The notes: generated by a model not told the origin, from the letters alone. DNA of 64,000 nt from Apilactobacillus apinorum (GCF_001281175.1 NZ_KQ440396.1:275816-339815); one strand, 5' to 3'; positions 36,995 to 46,577 are shown, counted from the first letter of the stretch. Numbers and translations: made by a program.

Positions 36995-37912
36995 TTATTT
37001 AATTAAACTAAATTCTCGCTTAATAATTTCAATGTATTTTTGATAGTCATCTTCACCCGATAAATCATATTTTTCAGGTGTTAAATATGACTCTAACGAC
37101 AGTCTATACCATCGTTTGTAATCAGATATTATTTCATCATTAAATGGATACATCAATATTGATTGATGTTGGAAATAGCTTCCCAATAACATCATCTTTT
37201 CAGGATCACTCATGTAATCTTCAATTAACTTATTATGGATGTATTTATACGATTCCATTTCATCTAAAGATTTGACATTAGATAATTCAACATTTCTTGT
37301 TGTTTTATCAATCCACAACATCTCAACACTATCTTCACAGCCGATTTTTCTTAACGTATCAATTACTTCTGATTTAATGATTGACTGTACAAATGGATCC
37401 ATAAGAACAAACCTACTATACTTAACAAATTCTACATATGGTAAATGCTGTCCCGCTAAAAAGGCCTCTTTTTGCCAGTATAGAGTCTGTTTGCTACTAA
37501 TATGATAATACTTTTGTGCTTGTTGTCTTACTGATTCAGCAGAATTCATTAGAATATCTTCTTCTGCTTTTTTAATTAAGTTCATTCCAGTATTAAAAAA
37601 CGATTCTTCATTTTTTAAACTTACAACTATTTCTCTAGATTTAATAAACTCATCATTTTTAATAAGTACTTTTAGCATTAAAGAAAAATCTTTTTCATTT
37701 TTAATAAATGCATTGGGAAACTCAATCACTTCTTTTTTAGCCTCAATATACTGTTTCAATTGAAAAAGAGATTGAACTAATAAAACTTCAATCTCTTCGT
37801 TTGGTTTAATTTCCAAGTAATCTTTGGCTTGATTAGCTGCTAATTGATATTTTCCATCACTAATATTTTTAGTGATTTCGCTTATCAATTGTGAATTATC
37901 TTCATTCATCAA
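36995..37912 (-). CDS. Helical repeat (TPR-like) protein of unknown function
   Basis: A 305-residue, mostly helical cytoplasmic protein. The N-terminal part (about 5-75) shows TPR-like spacing (YQLAANQAKDYLEIKPNEEIEVLLVQSL), the pattern of YpiA/YrrB-like proteins in Bacillota. No catalytic motif or membrane segment is seen. It starts 22 bases after the RNase J2-like gene and is probably co-transcribed with it, so it could work with RNA turnover, but this is only context. Confidence 0.65.
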   Translation of the reverse strand: MMNEDNSQLISEITKNISDGKYQLAANQAKDYLEIKPNEEIEVLLVQSLFQLKQYIEAKKEVIEFPNAFIKNEKDFSLMLKVLIKNDEFIKSREIVVSLKNEESFFNTGMNLIKKAEEDILMNSAESVRQQAQKYYHISSKQTLYWQKEAFLAGQHLPYVEFVKYSRFVLMDPFVQSIIKSEVIDTLRKIGCEDSVEMLWIDKTTRNVELSNVKSLDEMESYKYIHNKLIEDYMSDPEKMMLLGSYFQHQSILMYPFNDEIISDYKRWYRLSLESYLTPEKYDLSGEDDYQKYIEIIKREFSLIK

Positions 37913-37934
37913 ATCACTCCGAATTTATACCGAT

Positions 37935-39626
37935 TTATTTTTGTGGACGTTTCTTTTTATGGTGTTGATTTACTTCCATAATAACTGGAAGAATTACTGG
38001 TCTTCTCTTAGTCTTATCGAATAAGAAATGACTGATTTTTTCTCTAACTGATTGTTTCAAATGACTCCAATCAAATTCCTTATTATCAAGATTCAATTGA
38101 ATTGTGTTAGAAACAATTTCAGCTGCTTCATTCATTAAATCTTTATTGGATTTAACATAAATAAATCCTCTTGAAGTAATTTTCGGACGAGAGATAATAA
38201 TTTTTTTCTTTCTATCAATAGTAACAACTACGATAAAAATACCATCTTCAGATAAAACTTTTCTATCGCGAAGAACAATATTACCAATGTCACCAACACC
38301 GATACCATCAATCATTGTGTTCCCTGCTTCAACAGCAGTTCCATGGTGGAACTTACTTCCGTCATATTCAAGAACTTCACCCTTGCTAACAATTAAAATA
38401 TTGTCATCAGAAATTCCCATGTTCATAGCAGCCTTTCTGCTTTCATTCATCATCATGTATTCTCCACTAACAGGAATGAAGTATTCAGGCTTTAATAAAC
38501 TAATTAGCATTTGTACGTTTTCAGCACTAGCATGATCTGACATATTTAATTCGTTAGAGATAACTTTAACAGTTCCGTCTGCTTGATATACCATGTCATC
38601 AGTTTTTGCCATAGCATTATCCATTGCTGGTGATGGTGAAGTAGCAACTAAGACAACATCACCAGGTTCAATGTTAATGTCCTTTTCTTGTTGAGCAGCC
38701 ATTCTTTGAATTACCTTGATTGGTTCACTGATAGGATTACTTTCTAGAACAACAATTTCATCACTTTCAAGATTATCCAAATCTTTTACATCTTCAATTA
38801 GTAAGTCTTCAGCAGCTGTTACATATCCTAAGTCCATTGCAATTTTAATCTTTGGATCTAAACTATGACCAACATATACTTTTCTTTCAGAATTCATTGC
38901 AGAATCAAAAATTTGTTGAATACGTAATAAATTGGCAGAGTTTGCAGCGACAATTACACGGCCCTTACTATCTTTAAATGTATTTAAAATAGATTGTTCA
39001 ACTTGAATTTCGTTAGCCATTGGGAAAGGATTATCAGCATTTTGTGAATCTGATAATAAGGCAATTACTTTTTTGCTACCTACCTTAGCAATTGAACTGT
39101 AGTCGGTCGCAAAACCATTTCTTAATGCTGGGTCGAATTTAAAATCTCCAGTGTATACAATTTGACCTTCTTCAACAGATAAAGCAATTCCCATTGAATC
39201 GGGTACTGAGTGACTAGTTTTAAAGAAGTTAACTGTCACATCATCAAAGATAATTTCGCTTTTTTCATTAATGACATTGAAGTTATTAAACTTTTTAGAT
39301 TTTTCATTATTTTTAACTTCATATTTAGCCATTTCCACAGTAAGCTTTGAACCAAATACAGGAACGTTAAATTCGCTTACAAAATATGGTAAAGCTCCAA
39401 TAGAATCCATATCACTATTTGATAGAAATACACCAATGATTTTATCTTTATTTTCTTTTAAGTAAGAAAAATCAGGAATAACAACGTCAATTCCTAACAT
39501 ATCATTTTCTGGGTATTTTAAACCACAATCTAAAACATAAATGCCGTCATTAATTTCAACAGCATACAAATTCTTACCACTTTCCCTTACTCCTCCTAAG
39601 GGAATGATTTTTACACTATTTTTCAT
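37935..39626 (-). CDS. rnjB: Ribonuclease J2-like protein with lost active site
   Basis: 563 residues with the full RNase J layout: metallo-beta-lactamase domain, beta-CASP domain, linker and C-terminal domain. The family metal motif (THGHEDH in the J1 copy of this window) is replaced by LSNSDMDS at about 68-75, and the later PIHGE His is PVSGE here. The expected metal ligands are therefore mostly gone. In Bacillota RNase J2 usually forms a complex with J1 and has weak or no activity itself, so a structural or regulatory partner role is likely. It also keeps GDFKFDP and SDHAS. The downstream TPR-like gene is linked. Confidence 0.9.
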   Translation of the reverse strand: MKNSVKIIPLGGVRESGKNLYAVEINDGIYVLDCGLKYPENDMLGIDVVIPDFSYLKENKDKIIGVFLSNSDMDSIGALPYFVSEFNVPVFGSKLTVEMAKYEVKNNEKSKKFNNFNVINEKSEIIFDDVTVNFFKTSHSVPDSMGIALSVEEGQIVYTGDFKFDPALRNGFATDYSSIAKVGSKKVIALLSDSQNADNPFPMANEIQVEQSILNTFKDSKGRVIVAANSANLLRIQQIFDSAMNSERKVYVGHSLDPKIKIAMDLGYVTAAEDLLIEDVKDLDNLESDEIVVLESNPISEPIKVIQRMAAQQEKDINIEPGDVVLVATSPSPAMDNAMAKTDDMVYQADGTVKVISNELNMSDHASAENVQMLISLLKPEYFIPVSGEYMMMNESRKAAMNMGISDDNILIVSKGEVLEYDGSKFHHGTAVEAGNTMIDGIGVGDIGNIVLRDRKVLSEDGIFIVVVTIDRKKKIIISRPKITSRGFIYVKSNKDLMNEAAEIVSNTIQLNLDNKEFDWSHLKQSVREKISHFLFDKTKRRPVILPVIMEVNQHHKKKRPQK

Positions 39627-39752
39627 GATTCACCTCATATTATATTTATGTACTTTTTATTATGAAATAGTTTAATTTCAATACGATCAAAATAACTAAC
39701 TACAGTGTATCATACTTTTAAATTTATTTATAACTCTTAAATGTTTATGTAT

Positions 39753-39785
39753 AAAAAAATGGGGCTGCTCATAAGCAGTCCCATT
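39753..39785 (-). terminator. Terminator after rpsO
   Basis: A 12-bp stem with one mismatch (AATGGGACTGCT / AGCAGCCCCATT) and loop TATG is followed by T7 on the minus strand. Confidence 0.88.
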
Positions 39786-39790
39786 AGATA

Positions 39791-40060
39791 TTAACGACGT
39801 AGACCTAAACTCTTGATTAAATCACGGTAACGTTGAACATCAGTGTTACGTAAGTATCTTAGTAAGTTACGACGGTGACCGATTTTCTTTAACAAACCAC
39901 GTTGTGAATGAAAATCCTTCTTGTGTTCTTTCATGTGACCATTAATTTCATTAATGTCAGCAGTTAGTACAGCAATTTGTACTTCAGCAGAACCAGTATC
40001 ACCATCATGTCTAGCATACTTCTTGATGATGTCGTTCTTTTCAGCTTGTGTTAGAGCCAT
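39791..40060 (-). CDS. rpsO: 30S ribosomal protein S15
   Basis: An 89-residue primary 16S rRNA-binding protein of the small subunit. The sequence [20 protein letters not shown] and the [16 protein letters not shown] core are typical. The ATG at 40060 is chosen over one four codons earlier because the GGTGGG ribosome site lies 8 bases before it. The leader is long (about 100 bases) and can fold, as expected for S15 autoregulation. Confidence 0.98.
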   Translation of the reverse strand: MALTQAEKNDIIKKYARHDGDTGSAEVQIAVLTADINEINGHMKEHKKDFHSQRGLLKKIGHRRNLLRYLRNTDVQRYRDLIKSLGLRR

Positions 40061-40162
40061 TATGTTTCCCACCTTTCAAAATTGAATATACCAAATACTG
40101 AGTAAAGCGTCGATGAGAATAACGACAAAACTAAGTATAGGTACTGTAGTATCTAAACTACT
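40061..40162 (-). promoter_or_regulatory. Structured rpsO leader, candidate S15 autoregulatory element
   Basis: The transcript from the promoter at 40169-40197 would have about 100 leader bases with two hairpins (GTAGT / ACTAC and GTCG / CGAC). A longer pairing (ACC-ATACT with AGTAT-GGT) encloses the second. S15 of Bacillota often binds such a junction in its own mRNA. The fold here was drawn by eye. Confidence 0.45.
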
Positions 40163-40168
40163 TTATTA

Positions 40169-40197
40169 ATAGTACTCTGATTGCTTTTAAATATCAA
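40169..40197 (-). promoter_or_regulatory. Promoter of rpsO
   Basis: TTGATA and TACTAT with a 17-base spacer on the minus strand. A closer alternative, an extended -10 TGGTATATT near 40085, would give almost no leader. Confidence 0.55.
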
Positions 40198-40243
40198 GAC
40201 AATCATATAATTATTCACCAAACTTTGGATTTATATAATTCTA

Positions 40244-40272
40244 TTGCTTTTTTAAGTTGTATTTTGTATAAT
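40244..40272 (+). promoter_or_regulatory. Promoter of rpsT
   Basis: TTGCTT and a perfect TATAAT with a 17-base spacer, about 60 bases before the start codon. Confidence 0.75.
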
Positions 40273-40331
40273 TAAAGGCGTTGAAATTTAAGGATTTTAA
40301 ATAAAATTCGACTTTTTTGGAGGTGAATTTC

Positions 40332-40580
40332 ATGCCTGTTATTAAATCTGCTATCGAACGTGTAAAAACTAATGAAAAAGCAAACAAACGTAACGCTTCT
40401 CAACTAAGCAAGATGAGAACTGCTGTTAAGAAGTTTGAAAAAGCTGATGTAAATGCTGACAACCGTGAAGAATTATTCAACAACGCTGTTAGCGCATTAG
40501 ACCATGCTAAGTCAAAAGGCTTAATCAAAGCAAATACTGCTGCACGTAACAAATCACGTCTAGCTAAATTAAACAAATAA
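40332..40580 (+). CDS. rpsT: 30S ribosomal protein S20
   Basis: An 82-residue basic helical protein of the small subunit ([20 protein letters not shown], ending [11 protein letters not shown]). The ATG at 40332 has a perfect GGAGGTGAA ribosome site; an earlier in-frame ATG at 40317 (the TTTTTGGAGG region) would place this site inside the gene. It is divergent from rpsO. Confidence 0.97.
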   Translation: MPVIKSAIERVKTNEKANKRNASQLSKMRTAVKKFEKADVNADNREELFNNAVSALDHAKSKGLIKANTAARNKSRLAKLNK

Positions 40581-40584
40581 AAAA

Positions 40585-40608
40585 CTCAGTTCATACTGAG
40601 CTTTTTTT
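40585..40608 (+). terminator. Terminator after rpsT
   Basis: CTCAG-TTCATA-CTGAG with C and seven T following. Confidence 0.75.
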
Positions 40609-40612
40609 ATTC

Positions 40613-40647
40613 AAAAGGACATCCCTGTTGTGGGATGTCCTTTTTTT
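40613..40647. terminator. Second terminator between rpsT and holA
   Basis: GGACATCCC-TGTTGT-GGGATGTCC with A/T extensions, T7 on the plus strand and T4 on the minus strand. It can serve both convergent genes. Confidence 0.88.
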
Positions 40648-40649
40648 GT

Positions 40650-41678
40650 TTAATTAATTTGATTATCAACAAATTTAAGCGTAAACATTTGGAATAATAA
40701 TTCCGGAGATTCTTGAGTAGACTTCAATTTAGTTTCTAAATCAACTAAACCTAAATATGCATCACTTAAAGATTTAAAACTATACTTTCTTATGTTCTGC
40801 ATCGCTAGTTTTGCACGATAAGGATGAACTCCTAACTTGGTAGCTATATTTCCTTGACTATACCCCTTATTAGCTAATCCCATAACTTGAATCAACAAGC
40901 TAAACTGTGAAACTAAAGCTCCATTTATCTGTAGTGGTTCTTGATCTTCCAGCAACAAATTACGATACAAATCAATAGCTTCTTTTGAATTTTTTTTCAT
41001 CACTAAGTTAATTAAATCAAAAACATTTTGATCCAACGATTTAGCAACTAAGCTATTAATTGCATCAATAGTAATCACCTTATCATTTTGACAATATAGT
41101 AGCAGCTTAGGAATTTCATTCATCGCTTTAGATAAATCTCCTGAAACTCTTTCAATAAATGATTGTAGGGTTGCATTTTCTATTTTATATCCCGCATTTT
41201 GAATAAAATTACTTACATATGTTGTGACTGCTTTTTCATCTATCTGACTAAAATCAATAAACTCAGCTGTTTTCTTTAACTCTTTTGTTATTTTCTTTCT
41301 AGCGTCCAATTTATTATATGGAGCAATTATCACCATAACAGTACTGTCAACAGGATGGCTAACATACTCTAAAAAGCTTTCTAAATCATGATCAACAGAA
41401 TTTTTGGTATTATCTCCCGTTAGAAAATATGGATTAGTTATGAAAACAAGTCTTTTTTCACCAAAGAAAGGAAAAGATGCAGCATCTTCTACAGCCACAG
41501 CAACATTTTGACTTTCCATATCGTAACTAGCGAAGTTCATTGTCTTTTCTTCATCAGGAATAATTTTATAAAACTCTTTTTTTAATTGTTCAATTAAATA
41601 TTCTTCTTGACCTAATATTAGGTATATCGGTTTAAGTTTATTATTTTTGATATCTTGTTTTACTTCGTTAACATTCAT
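40650..41678 (-). CDS. holA: DNA polymerase III delta subunit
   Basis: The clamp-loader subunit that opens the beta clamp. 342 residues with the family N-terminus (KPIYLILGQEEYLIEQLKKEF), a degenerate P-loop region as usual, and the C-terminal helical collar part (KLGVHPYRAKLAMQNIRKYS). Its ATG overlaps the stop of comEC by four bases, so it is the last gene of the competence operon, as in other lactobacilli. Confidence 0.95.
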   Translation of the reverse strand: MNVNEVKQDIKNNKLKPIYLILGQEEYLIEQLKKEFYKIIPDEEKTMNFASYDMESQNVAVAVEDAASFPFFGEKRLVFITNPYFLTGDNTKNSVDHDLESFLEYVSHPVDSTVMVIIAPYNKLDARKKITKELKKTAEFIDFSQIDEKAVTTYVSNFIQNAGYKIENATLQSFIERVSGDLSKAMNEIPKLLLYCQNDKVITIDAINSLVAKSLDQNVFDLINLVMKKNSKEAIDLYRNLLLEDQEPLQINGALVSQFSLLIQVMGLANKGYSQGNIATKLGVHPYRAKLAMQNIRKYSFKSLSDAYLGLVDLETKLKSTQESPELLFQMFTLKFVDNQIN

Positions 41679-43798
41679 TGTACTTCTCCTTGCAACTCAG
41701 TTATCCAACGGTTGCCTAATAATCCATATCTATATGATATCATACCCTGATTTTGTGTGTTTAAGTAACCAATATGATTTAATTTTAATCTATTAAGAGT
41801 TTCCACATTTGGATGGTGATATCGATTGTTTCTTCCCGCTGAAATAATTGCCATTTGTGGATGAATTGATTTTAGAAATTCGTTAGAACTAGAATTTTTA
41901 CTACCATGATGACCTAATTTTAAATAGTCTGCCTTTATGTTCTTATACTTATTTAAAATATCTAACTCCCCTGTTGAAGGTAAGTCTCCCATAAATAGCC
42001 ATTTTTTGTTATTTATGGTTGCCCCTAATACGATTGAATCATCATTGGAACCTAATCCTGGTTTAAACGGATGATATATATTAAATGGAAAATTATTAAT
42101 ATTTTTTTCTGCCAAAACCAATTGCATTTTTGTATTAGCCATATCCTTCTTGATTCTATCCATCAATTGTTTATTATTTTGCATTCCAGATCCAATGATT
42201 AATCTTTTTACATATAGTTCCGATAAGAAAGCACCAGCATCTCCTGTATGATCAAAATCTTGATGTGTAAAAACAAGATTGTCGATATGACTAATTCCAA
42301 TGCTTTTTAAATAATTAATAGACGTTCTTGGCGCTTGATAATGAATAGTATTTTTATCATTAAAATTTATTTTTCCGCCAGTATCAATGACTGTTATTGA
42401 TGTATTGTATGGTGTTCGAACTAAAATACTATCTCCTTGTCCAACATCAAAAAAAGATACCTCTCCTTGTATTGGATAATGAATCCATAAAAATGATCCA
42501 ACGTATAATAATATTAATAATAAAGTCTTTTTACTCTTGTGGTTATCTAACACTAGTAAAGTTATAAAAAAAACACATGCTGTCACAAATATATTAGGCT
42601 TACCAAATACAATTTCTCCTGGTAAATTACCTACTAAGTTTAATCCGTTATCAAATAGTGTTAAACCAGAAGATACGACTTGTGAAATCGTTTCGGTAAT
42701 TGGATATGTTACTATCGCAATCAATATTGCTGGCATTACAATTATTGAAAAAATTGGAATCACTAAATAATTTGCAAACATAGTTAACAGATGCCATTCA
42801 TATAGTTTATAAATTACAAATGGCAAACTGACCAAATTCATCATAATAGTTTGCTTTATAGTACTCATCCCACTGGTATATATCAATGCAAATGCAAGTA
42901 CATAACTCAACTGACTGCCAAACTGAGTAAGCATCATAGGTTGAAGAAATAAATTAACCATCAAAGTAATACTATAAGTATCTAAAGAAGTAATACTTCT
43001 TTTAAACAAAGCAAAAATCATTCCAATTTCCACAGATAAAATCGATCTTAATAATCCAACGGAAGAACCAGCAATAATAAAATAAGTTGGTAAAAATAGA
43101 CAAGTAATTATCAGCCTAGTTTCTTTTGTAAGCTTTAACCTTTTTAATATTAATGATATTAACGAAACAATATAAAAAACATGAAGGCCTGAAATACTGA
43201 ATAAATGGATTAATCCTAGCGTCTTTACTCCGATTAACTCATCATTAAAGGATGAATCCATTGACCCTAAAAACAAGCTTTTGGTGTATACGTCTAGCGG
43301 ACTAGGTAATTTATCAGAAAAATCCATCATTTTCTTTCTGATATAGTGCAACCAATCTATAATTTTATTATCATGGGACCTTTTAAAGGTTTTGATTTTA
43401 TCTATAGAAAGCTTATTCATAACCCCTAAACTTTTATAATAATCACTCGAATCAAACTGATTAAAATTACGTGGCCCATCAATTTGAGTAATTTGTCCAT
43501 CAACAGTTATTTCACAAGCAGAAGATTTTTTTAATAATCTTTTATCTTTTCCAAAAGCTAAATACTTTTTACCTCCTTTTAATGATTCAAATATTCCATA
43601 ATAACCTTGGTCTGTTTTTTTAATTTCATCAGGGTATATCATCAAAGTCGTACTAATGGATTTAGGTTGTTCTACAAAATTATTTTTTAATGACAAACTT
43701 GTATAAAAGCATATAAAAACAAAAATAACCACTATTAAAGTGGTTATTTTACTTACGGTGATGCTTTTTAACTTTAGAATTCTTATTATGCCCATCAT
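41675..43798 (-). CDS. comEC: DNA internalization protein ComEC/Rec2
   Basis: The inner membrane channel for DNA uptake in natural transformation. 707 residues. An N-terminal membrane segment and OB-like part come first. The ComEC core of many transmembrane helices (about 190-440) includes the family motif HLFSISGLHVFYI. The C-terminal metallo-beta-lactamase domain (about 448-690) has FDVGQGDSILV, FTHQDFDHTGD and LKLGHHGSKNSSS. All parts look intact, so DNA uptake may be functional. Confidence 0.95.
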   Translation of the reverse strand: MMGIIRILKLKSITVSKITTLIVVIFVFICFYTSLSLKNNFVEQPKSISTTLMIYPDEIKKTDQGYYGIFESLKGGKKYLAFGKDKRLLKKSSACEITVDGQITQIDGPRNFNQFDSSDYYKSLGVMNKLSIDKIKTFKRSHDNKIIDWLHYIRKKMMDFSDKLPSPLDVYTKSLFLGSMDSSFNDELIGVKTLGLIHLFSISGLHVFYIVSLISLILKRLKLTKETRLIITCLFLPTYFIIAGSSVGLLRSILSVEIGMIFALFKRSITSLDTYSITLMVNLFLQPMMLTQFGSQLSYVLAFALIYTSGMSTIKQTIMMNLVSLPFVIYKLYEWHLLTMFANYLVIPIFSIIVMPAILIAIVTYPITETISQVVSSGLTLFDNGLNLVGNLPGEIVFGKPNIFVTACVFFITLLVLDNHKSKKTLLLILLYVGSFLWIHYPIQGEVSFFDVGQGDSILVRTPYNTSITVIDTGGKINFNDKNTIHYQAPRTSINYLKSIGISHIDNLVFTHQDFDHTGDAGAFLSELYVKRLIIGSGMQNNKQLMDRIKKDMANTKMQLVLAEKNINNFPFNIYHPFKPGLGSNDDSIVLGATINNKKWLFMGDLPSTGELDILNKYKNIKADYLKLGHHGSKNSSSNEFLKSIHPQMAIISAGRNNRYHHPNVETLNRLKLNHIGYLNTQNQGMISYRYGLLGNRWITELQGEVQ

Positions 43799-43828
43799 TA
43801 CAGATGGAAAAATATATAAATTATCTAT

Positions 43829-44308
43829 TTATTTTGGTAAATAAGAGCCAAATTCAATTTGTTTGATAGTTTCTTCATCCAAGGTAACTTGGTTCAATTC
43901 AACATTATTTTGTTTAATTAATGAAACTGCATATTCATCATTATGGTAGTTTCTAAGGTAATTAATCTTAGTAATACCTGCTTGAAGTAAAACCTTTGTA
44001 CATGGCAAACATGGAAAATCAGTTACATAAATTTCCGCTCCATCTGTAGATTCTCCAAACTTTGCACACTGAGATATAGCATTCATTTCAGCATGGATTG
44101 TTCTTAAACAATGTCCATCCCTCATATAGCAACCTACATCTATACAGTGCTCATCTCCAGCAACGGAACCGTTATATCCACCAGCTATGATTCTCTTATC
44201 TCTTACAATTGTGGCACCTACAGATAGACGATTACAAGTTCCTCTGGTAGACAAAAGGACTGCTTGTAACATGAAATATTGATCCCATGGAATTCTATGC
44301 TTTGTCAT
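43829..44308 (-). CDS. comEB: ComE operon protein 2 / dCMP deaminase family
   Basis: A 159-residue zinc deaminase. HAEMNAI (about 75-81) and PCLPCTKVLLQ (about 99-109) give the zinc ligands and catalytic Glu, and a second Cys-rich loop is seen (HCIDVGCYMRDGHCLRT). It deaminates dCMP to dUMP; the part it plays in competence is doubtful even in B. subtilis. It lies between comEA and comEC. Confidence 0.93.
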   Translation of the reverse strand: MTKHRIPWDQYFMLQAVLLSTRGTCNRLSVGATIVRDKRIIAGGYNGSVAGDEHCIDVGCYMRDGHCLRTIHAEMNAISQCAKFGESTDGAEIYVTDFPCLPCTKVLLQAGITKINYLRNYHNDEYAVSLIKQNNVELNQVTLDEETIKQIEFGSYLPK

Positions 44309-44357
44309 GATTAGATTCTCTCCCTTGTTAATCTATTGTTATATAGTATAACAAAAA

Positions 44358-44987
44358 TTAGATTGTTAAAGAATCTTTTAATCTTTCAAAAGTTTTTTCA
44401 CCAAATCCACTAATTTGTTTTATTTCATCAATTGAATGAAAACCATTGTGTTGATTACGATAATCGATGATTTTTTGGGCCATTTTCTCTCCAACTCTAT
44501 CTAATTTTTGAAGTTCATCAGAATCGGCTTTATTTATATTAACTTTTTCTACATCATCCGTTTGATTAGCTTTAGGTCCTTGCCCTACTTTATAAACAAC
44601 AATCATATCTTGATCTGCTAACTGTTTGGCAAGATTAACCGCAGTTTGGTCTGCATCTTTTTTGAATCCACCAGCGTTTCTAATTAGGTCAGTCACCCTA
44701 CTACCAGCTTTCATCTTGTAAACGCCAGGATTATTGACTTCTCCTTTAACGTCAATATAAATTTGCTTATTACTGTTTGTAGATTCAATATCACTACTAT
44801 CTACATTTGTATTATCAATAGTAGATATGTCGTTTTGTACAATATTCCTATCATTTTGCTTACTTAAAGCAACTACTAAAAATAGTCCCATACTGAAACA
44901 ACCTAGTAACAATCCTATTAATATCTTATATAAATGTTCATCAATTATTTCTTTTAAATGCGTTGAATATTCTATTATCTTATTCAC
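44358..44987 (-). CDS. comEA: Competence DNA receptor ComEA
   Basis: A membrane-anchored DNA-binding protein for uptake. 209 residues: one N-terminal transmembrane helix (about 19-41), an acidic linker, a SLBB domain (YIDVKGEVNNPGVYKM, about 73-88), then the two helix-hairpin-helix motifs (VNINKADSDELQKLDRVGEKMAQKIID and IDEIKQISGFGEKTFERL). The start is GTG with GGAGGGAGG upstream. Confidence 0.95.
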   Translation of the reverse strand: MNKIIEYSTHLKEIIDEHLYKILIGLLLGCFSMGLFLVVALSKQNDRNIVQNDISTIDNTNVDSSDIESTNSNKQIYIDVKGEVNNPGVYKMKAGSRVTDLIRNAGGFKKDADQTAVNLAKQLADQDMIVVYKVGQGPKANQTDDVEKVNINKADSDELQKLDRVGEKMAQKIIDYRNQHNGFHSIDEIKQISGFGEKTFERLKDSLTI

Positions 44988-45016
44988 CTTTTCCTCCCTC
45001 CATATTTTTATGTACG

Positions 45017-45043
45017 AAAAAAGGATGTAAATATTTTACATCC
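45017..45043 (-). terminator. Terminator overlapping the 3' end of the ylbL gene
   Basis: GGATGTAAA-ATA-TTTACATCC followed by T6 on the minus strand. The stem begins in the last codons and stop of the protease gene, so it ends the ftsW-to-ylbL operon just before comEA. Confidence 0.85.
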
Positions 45044-46091
45044 CTTTTATCTTAGCTAATTTATTTAGTGCGTCCTTAAATGATGTTACGGGAATAACTT
45101 TCATGTTAGGAGCATATTTACGAGCAGTTTTAACTGCCATTTGATAATTTGTCATATGTTGATCTTCATACTTCAAGACATCTTTAGTTGGCTTTACATA
45201 AGGTGCTAAAAAGTATTTTGCCCCTGCATCTCTAGCAGCAATTATCTTCTTATCAATCCCACCAATTTCGCCAACATTTCCTTGGTCATCAATAGTACCT
45301 GTACCGGCAATATTTTGGGACTTTCTTATGTTCTTACCAGTCAATTGTTGATAAATTTGTAAGGTAAACATTAATCCAGCAGATGGTCCACCAACGGCAC
45401 CAGGGTTAACATTTATTGGTAATGACATTGAAACTTGGTTATCATCTTGTAAAATAATTCCGATACCTGCTTTATCAGTTCCGGCTAATTTATAAAGCTT
45501 CTTAGTGATTTGAATTTCTTTTCCATTTCTATAAACGGTTAAAGTCATCTTATCGCCAATTTTTTTAGTTTGAACATACTTTCTGAACTCAGCTGAGTTT
45601 TTAAACTCGTGATGATTTAACGAAACAATTAAATCACCTACATTAACGTGCTTATAAAAATTTGACTTCGAATCGACATCTAGAACATAAATCCCACGAT
45701 AGGAAAGAGAAACAGATTTATGTGCTGCTTTAAAAGCATTATAAACGGCGCTATTTATAGCACTTTCCATATAAACAGTTTGAAGGTTAAGGTAACTTTG
45801 CTGATCTTGATTACCAGTAACGTCACCGATACTTTCAATTTCTTCATGCGGATTGAATTTAGCTAATAAATATGTAACAACAGAGGCCTGGGATTCACTA
45901 ACGGTGGTAAACATAAATTTACCTTTATATTTATCATTATGATTTGGAATAGAAACCACATGTTTTAAATCGGGTGCCGTTCCAGGACCTTCAATATAAT
46001 TCGGTAGTATTGGTAAATTAACTAGTATAGCTAGACCAATTAGTGCCACTATTACGGAAAATATTTTAAGCTTTTTGTGTTTTTTAAACAT
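45036..46091 (-). CDS. PDZ domain Lon-type membrane protease (YlbL/SepM)
   Basis: 351 residues: one N-terminal transmembrane helix (about 8-28), a PDZ domain (about 115-195, IYVLDVDSKSNFYKHVNVGDLIVSLN) and a Lon-type serine protease domain with the catalytic Ser in GGPSAGLMFTLQIY (about 235-248) and Lys in GGIDKKIIAARDAG. The streptococcal member SepM processes the competence peptide CSP; the Bacillus member cleaves regulators. It ends just before the competence operon, but that closeness is common and does not prove a link. Confidence 0.9.
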   Translation of the reverse strand: MFKKHKKLKIFSVIVALIGLAILVNLPILPNYIEGPGTAPDLKHVVSIPNHNDKYKGKFMFTTVSESQASVVTYLLAKFNPHEEIESIGDVTGNQDQQSYLNLQTVYMESAINSAVYNAFKAAHKSVSLSYRGIYVLDVDSKSNFYKHVNVGDLIVSLNHHEFKNSAEFRKYVQTKKIGDKMTLTVYRNGKEIQITKKLYKLAGTDKAGIGIILQDDNQVSMSLPINVNPGAVGGPSAGLMFTLQIYQQLTGKNIRKSQNIAGTGTIDDQGNVGEIGGIDKKIIAARDAGAKYFLAPYVKPTKDVLKYEDQHMTNYQMAVKTARKYAPNMKVIPVTSFKDALNKLAKIKGM

Positions 46092-46577
46092 TTATTTCAT
46101 CTTCTTTTTTAAGAATTTTGAAACATTAGACGGAACAAACTCAGATATATCTCCATTAAAATGGGCTATTTCTTTGATTAAACTGGATGAAACAGATTGA
46201 TACTTTGGCTTAGTGATCAGAAATACTGACTCAATTGATTTATCTAAATTATGATTCATAGTAGCAATTGCACTTTCGTTATTGAAATCAGATGAATTTC
46301 TCAATCCTCGGACAATTACTGTTGCATTCATTTTTTTAGCTAAGTCTACGGTCAATCCTTCTGCCATAGTAACAGTTACATTATCTATATCTTTAACGTT
46401 TTCTTCAATTAAATTAATTCTTTCTTCAAAAGAAAAAATACCATTTTTGCTGGTGTTCTTTGCAACAGTCACAACAAGTTCATCAAACATTTGACTCGCT
46501 CTTTTAATTAAATCTAAATGTCCGTAGGTAATCGGATCAAAGCTCCCCGGAAAAATTGCTTTTGTCACTAGTATCAC
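46092..46577 (-). CDS. coaD: Phosphopantetheine adenylyltransferase
   Basis: Catalyses the fourth step of coenzyme A synthesis. 161 residues, with FPGSFDPITYGHLDLI (nucleotidyltransferase HxGH-type motif: TYGH, about 17-20) and the later VSSSLIKEIA (ISSTxxR-like) site. The start overlaps rsmD by four bases. Confidence 0.96.
   Translation of the reverse strand: MILVTKAIFPGSFDPITYGHLDLIKRASQMFDELVVTVAKNTSKNGIFSFEERINLIEENVKDIDNVTVTMAEGLTVDLAKKMNATVIVRGLRNSSDFNNESAIATMNHNLDKSIESVFLITKPKYQSVSSSLIKEIAHFNGDISEFVPSNVSKFLKKKMK

Noticed and set aside
44990..45035. A TTTTTTCGTACA stretch upstream of comEA resembling a streptococcal competence (cin) box
   Set aside because: Most of the match is the T run of the adjacent terminator, and two core positions differ; not enough to call a ComX/SigX promoter.
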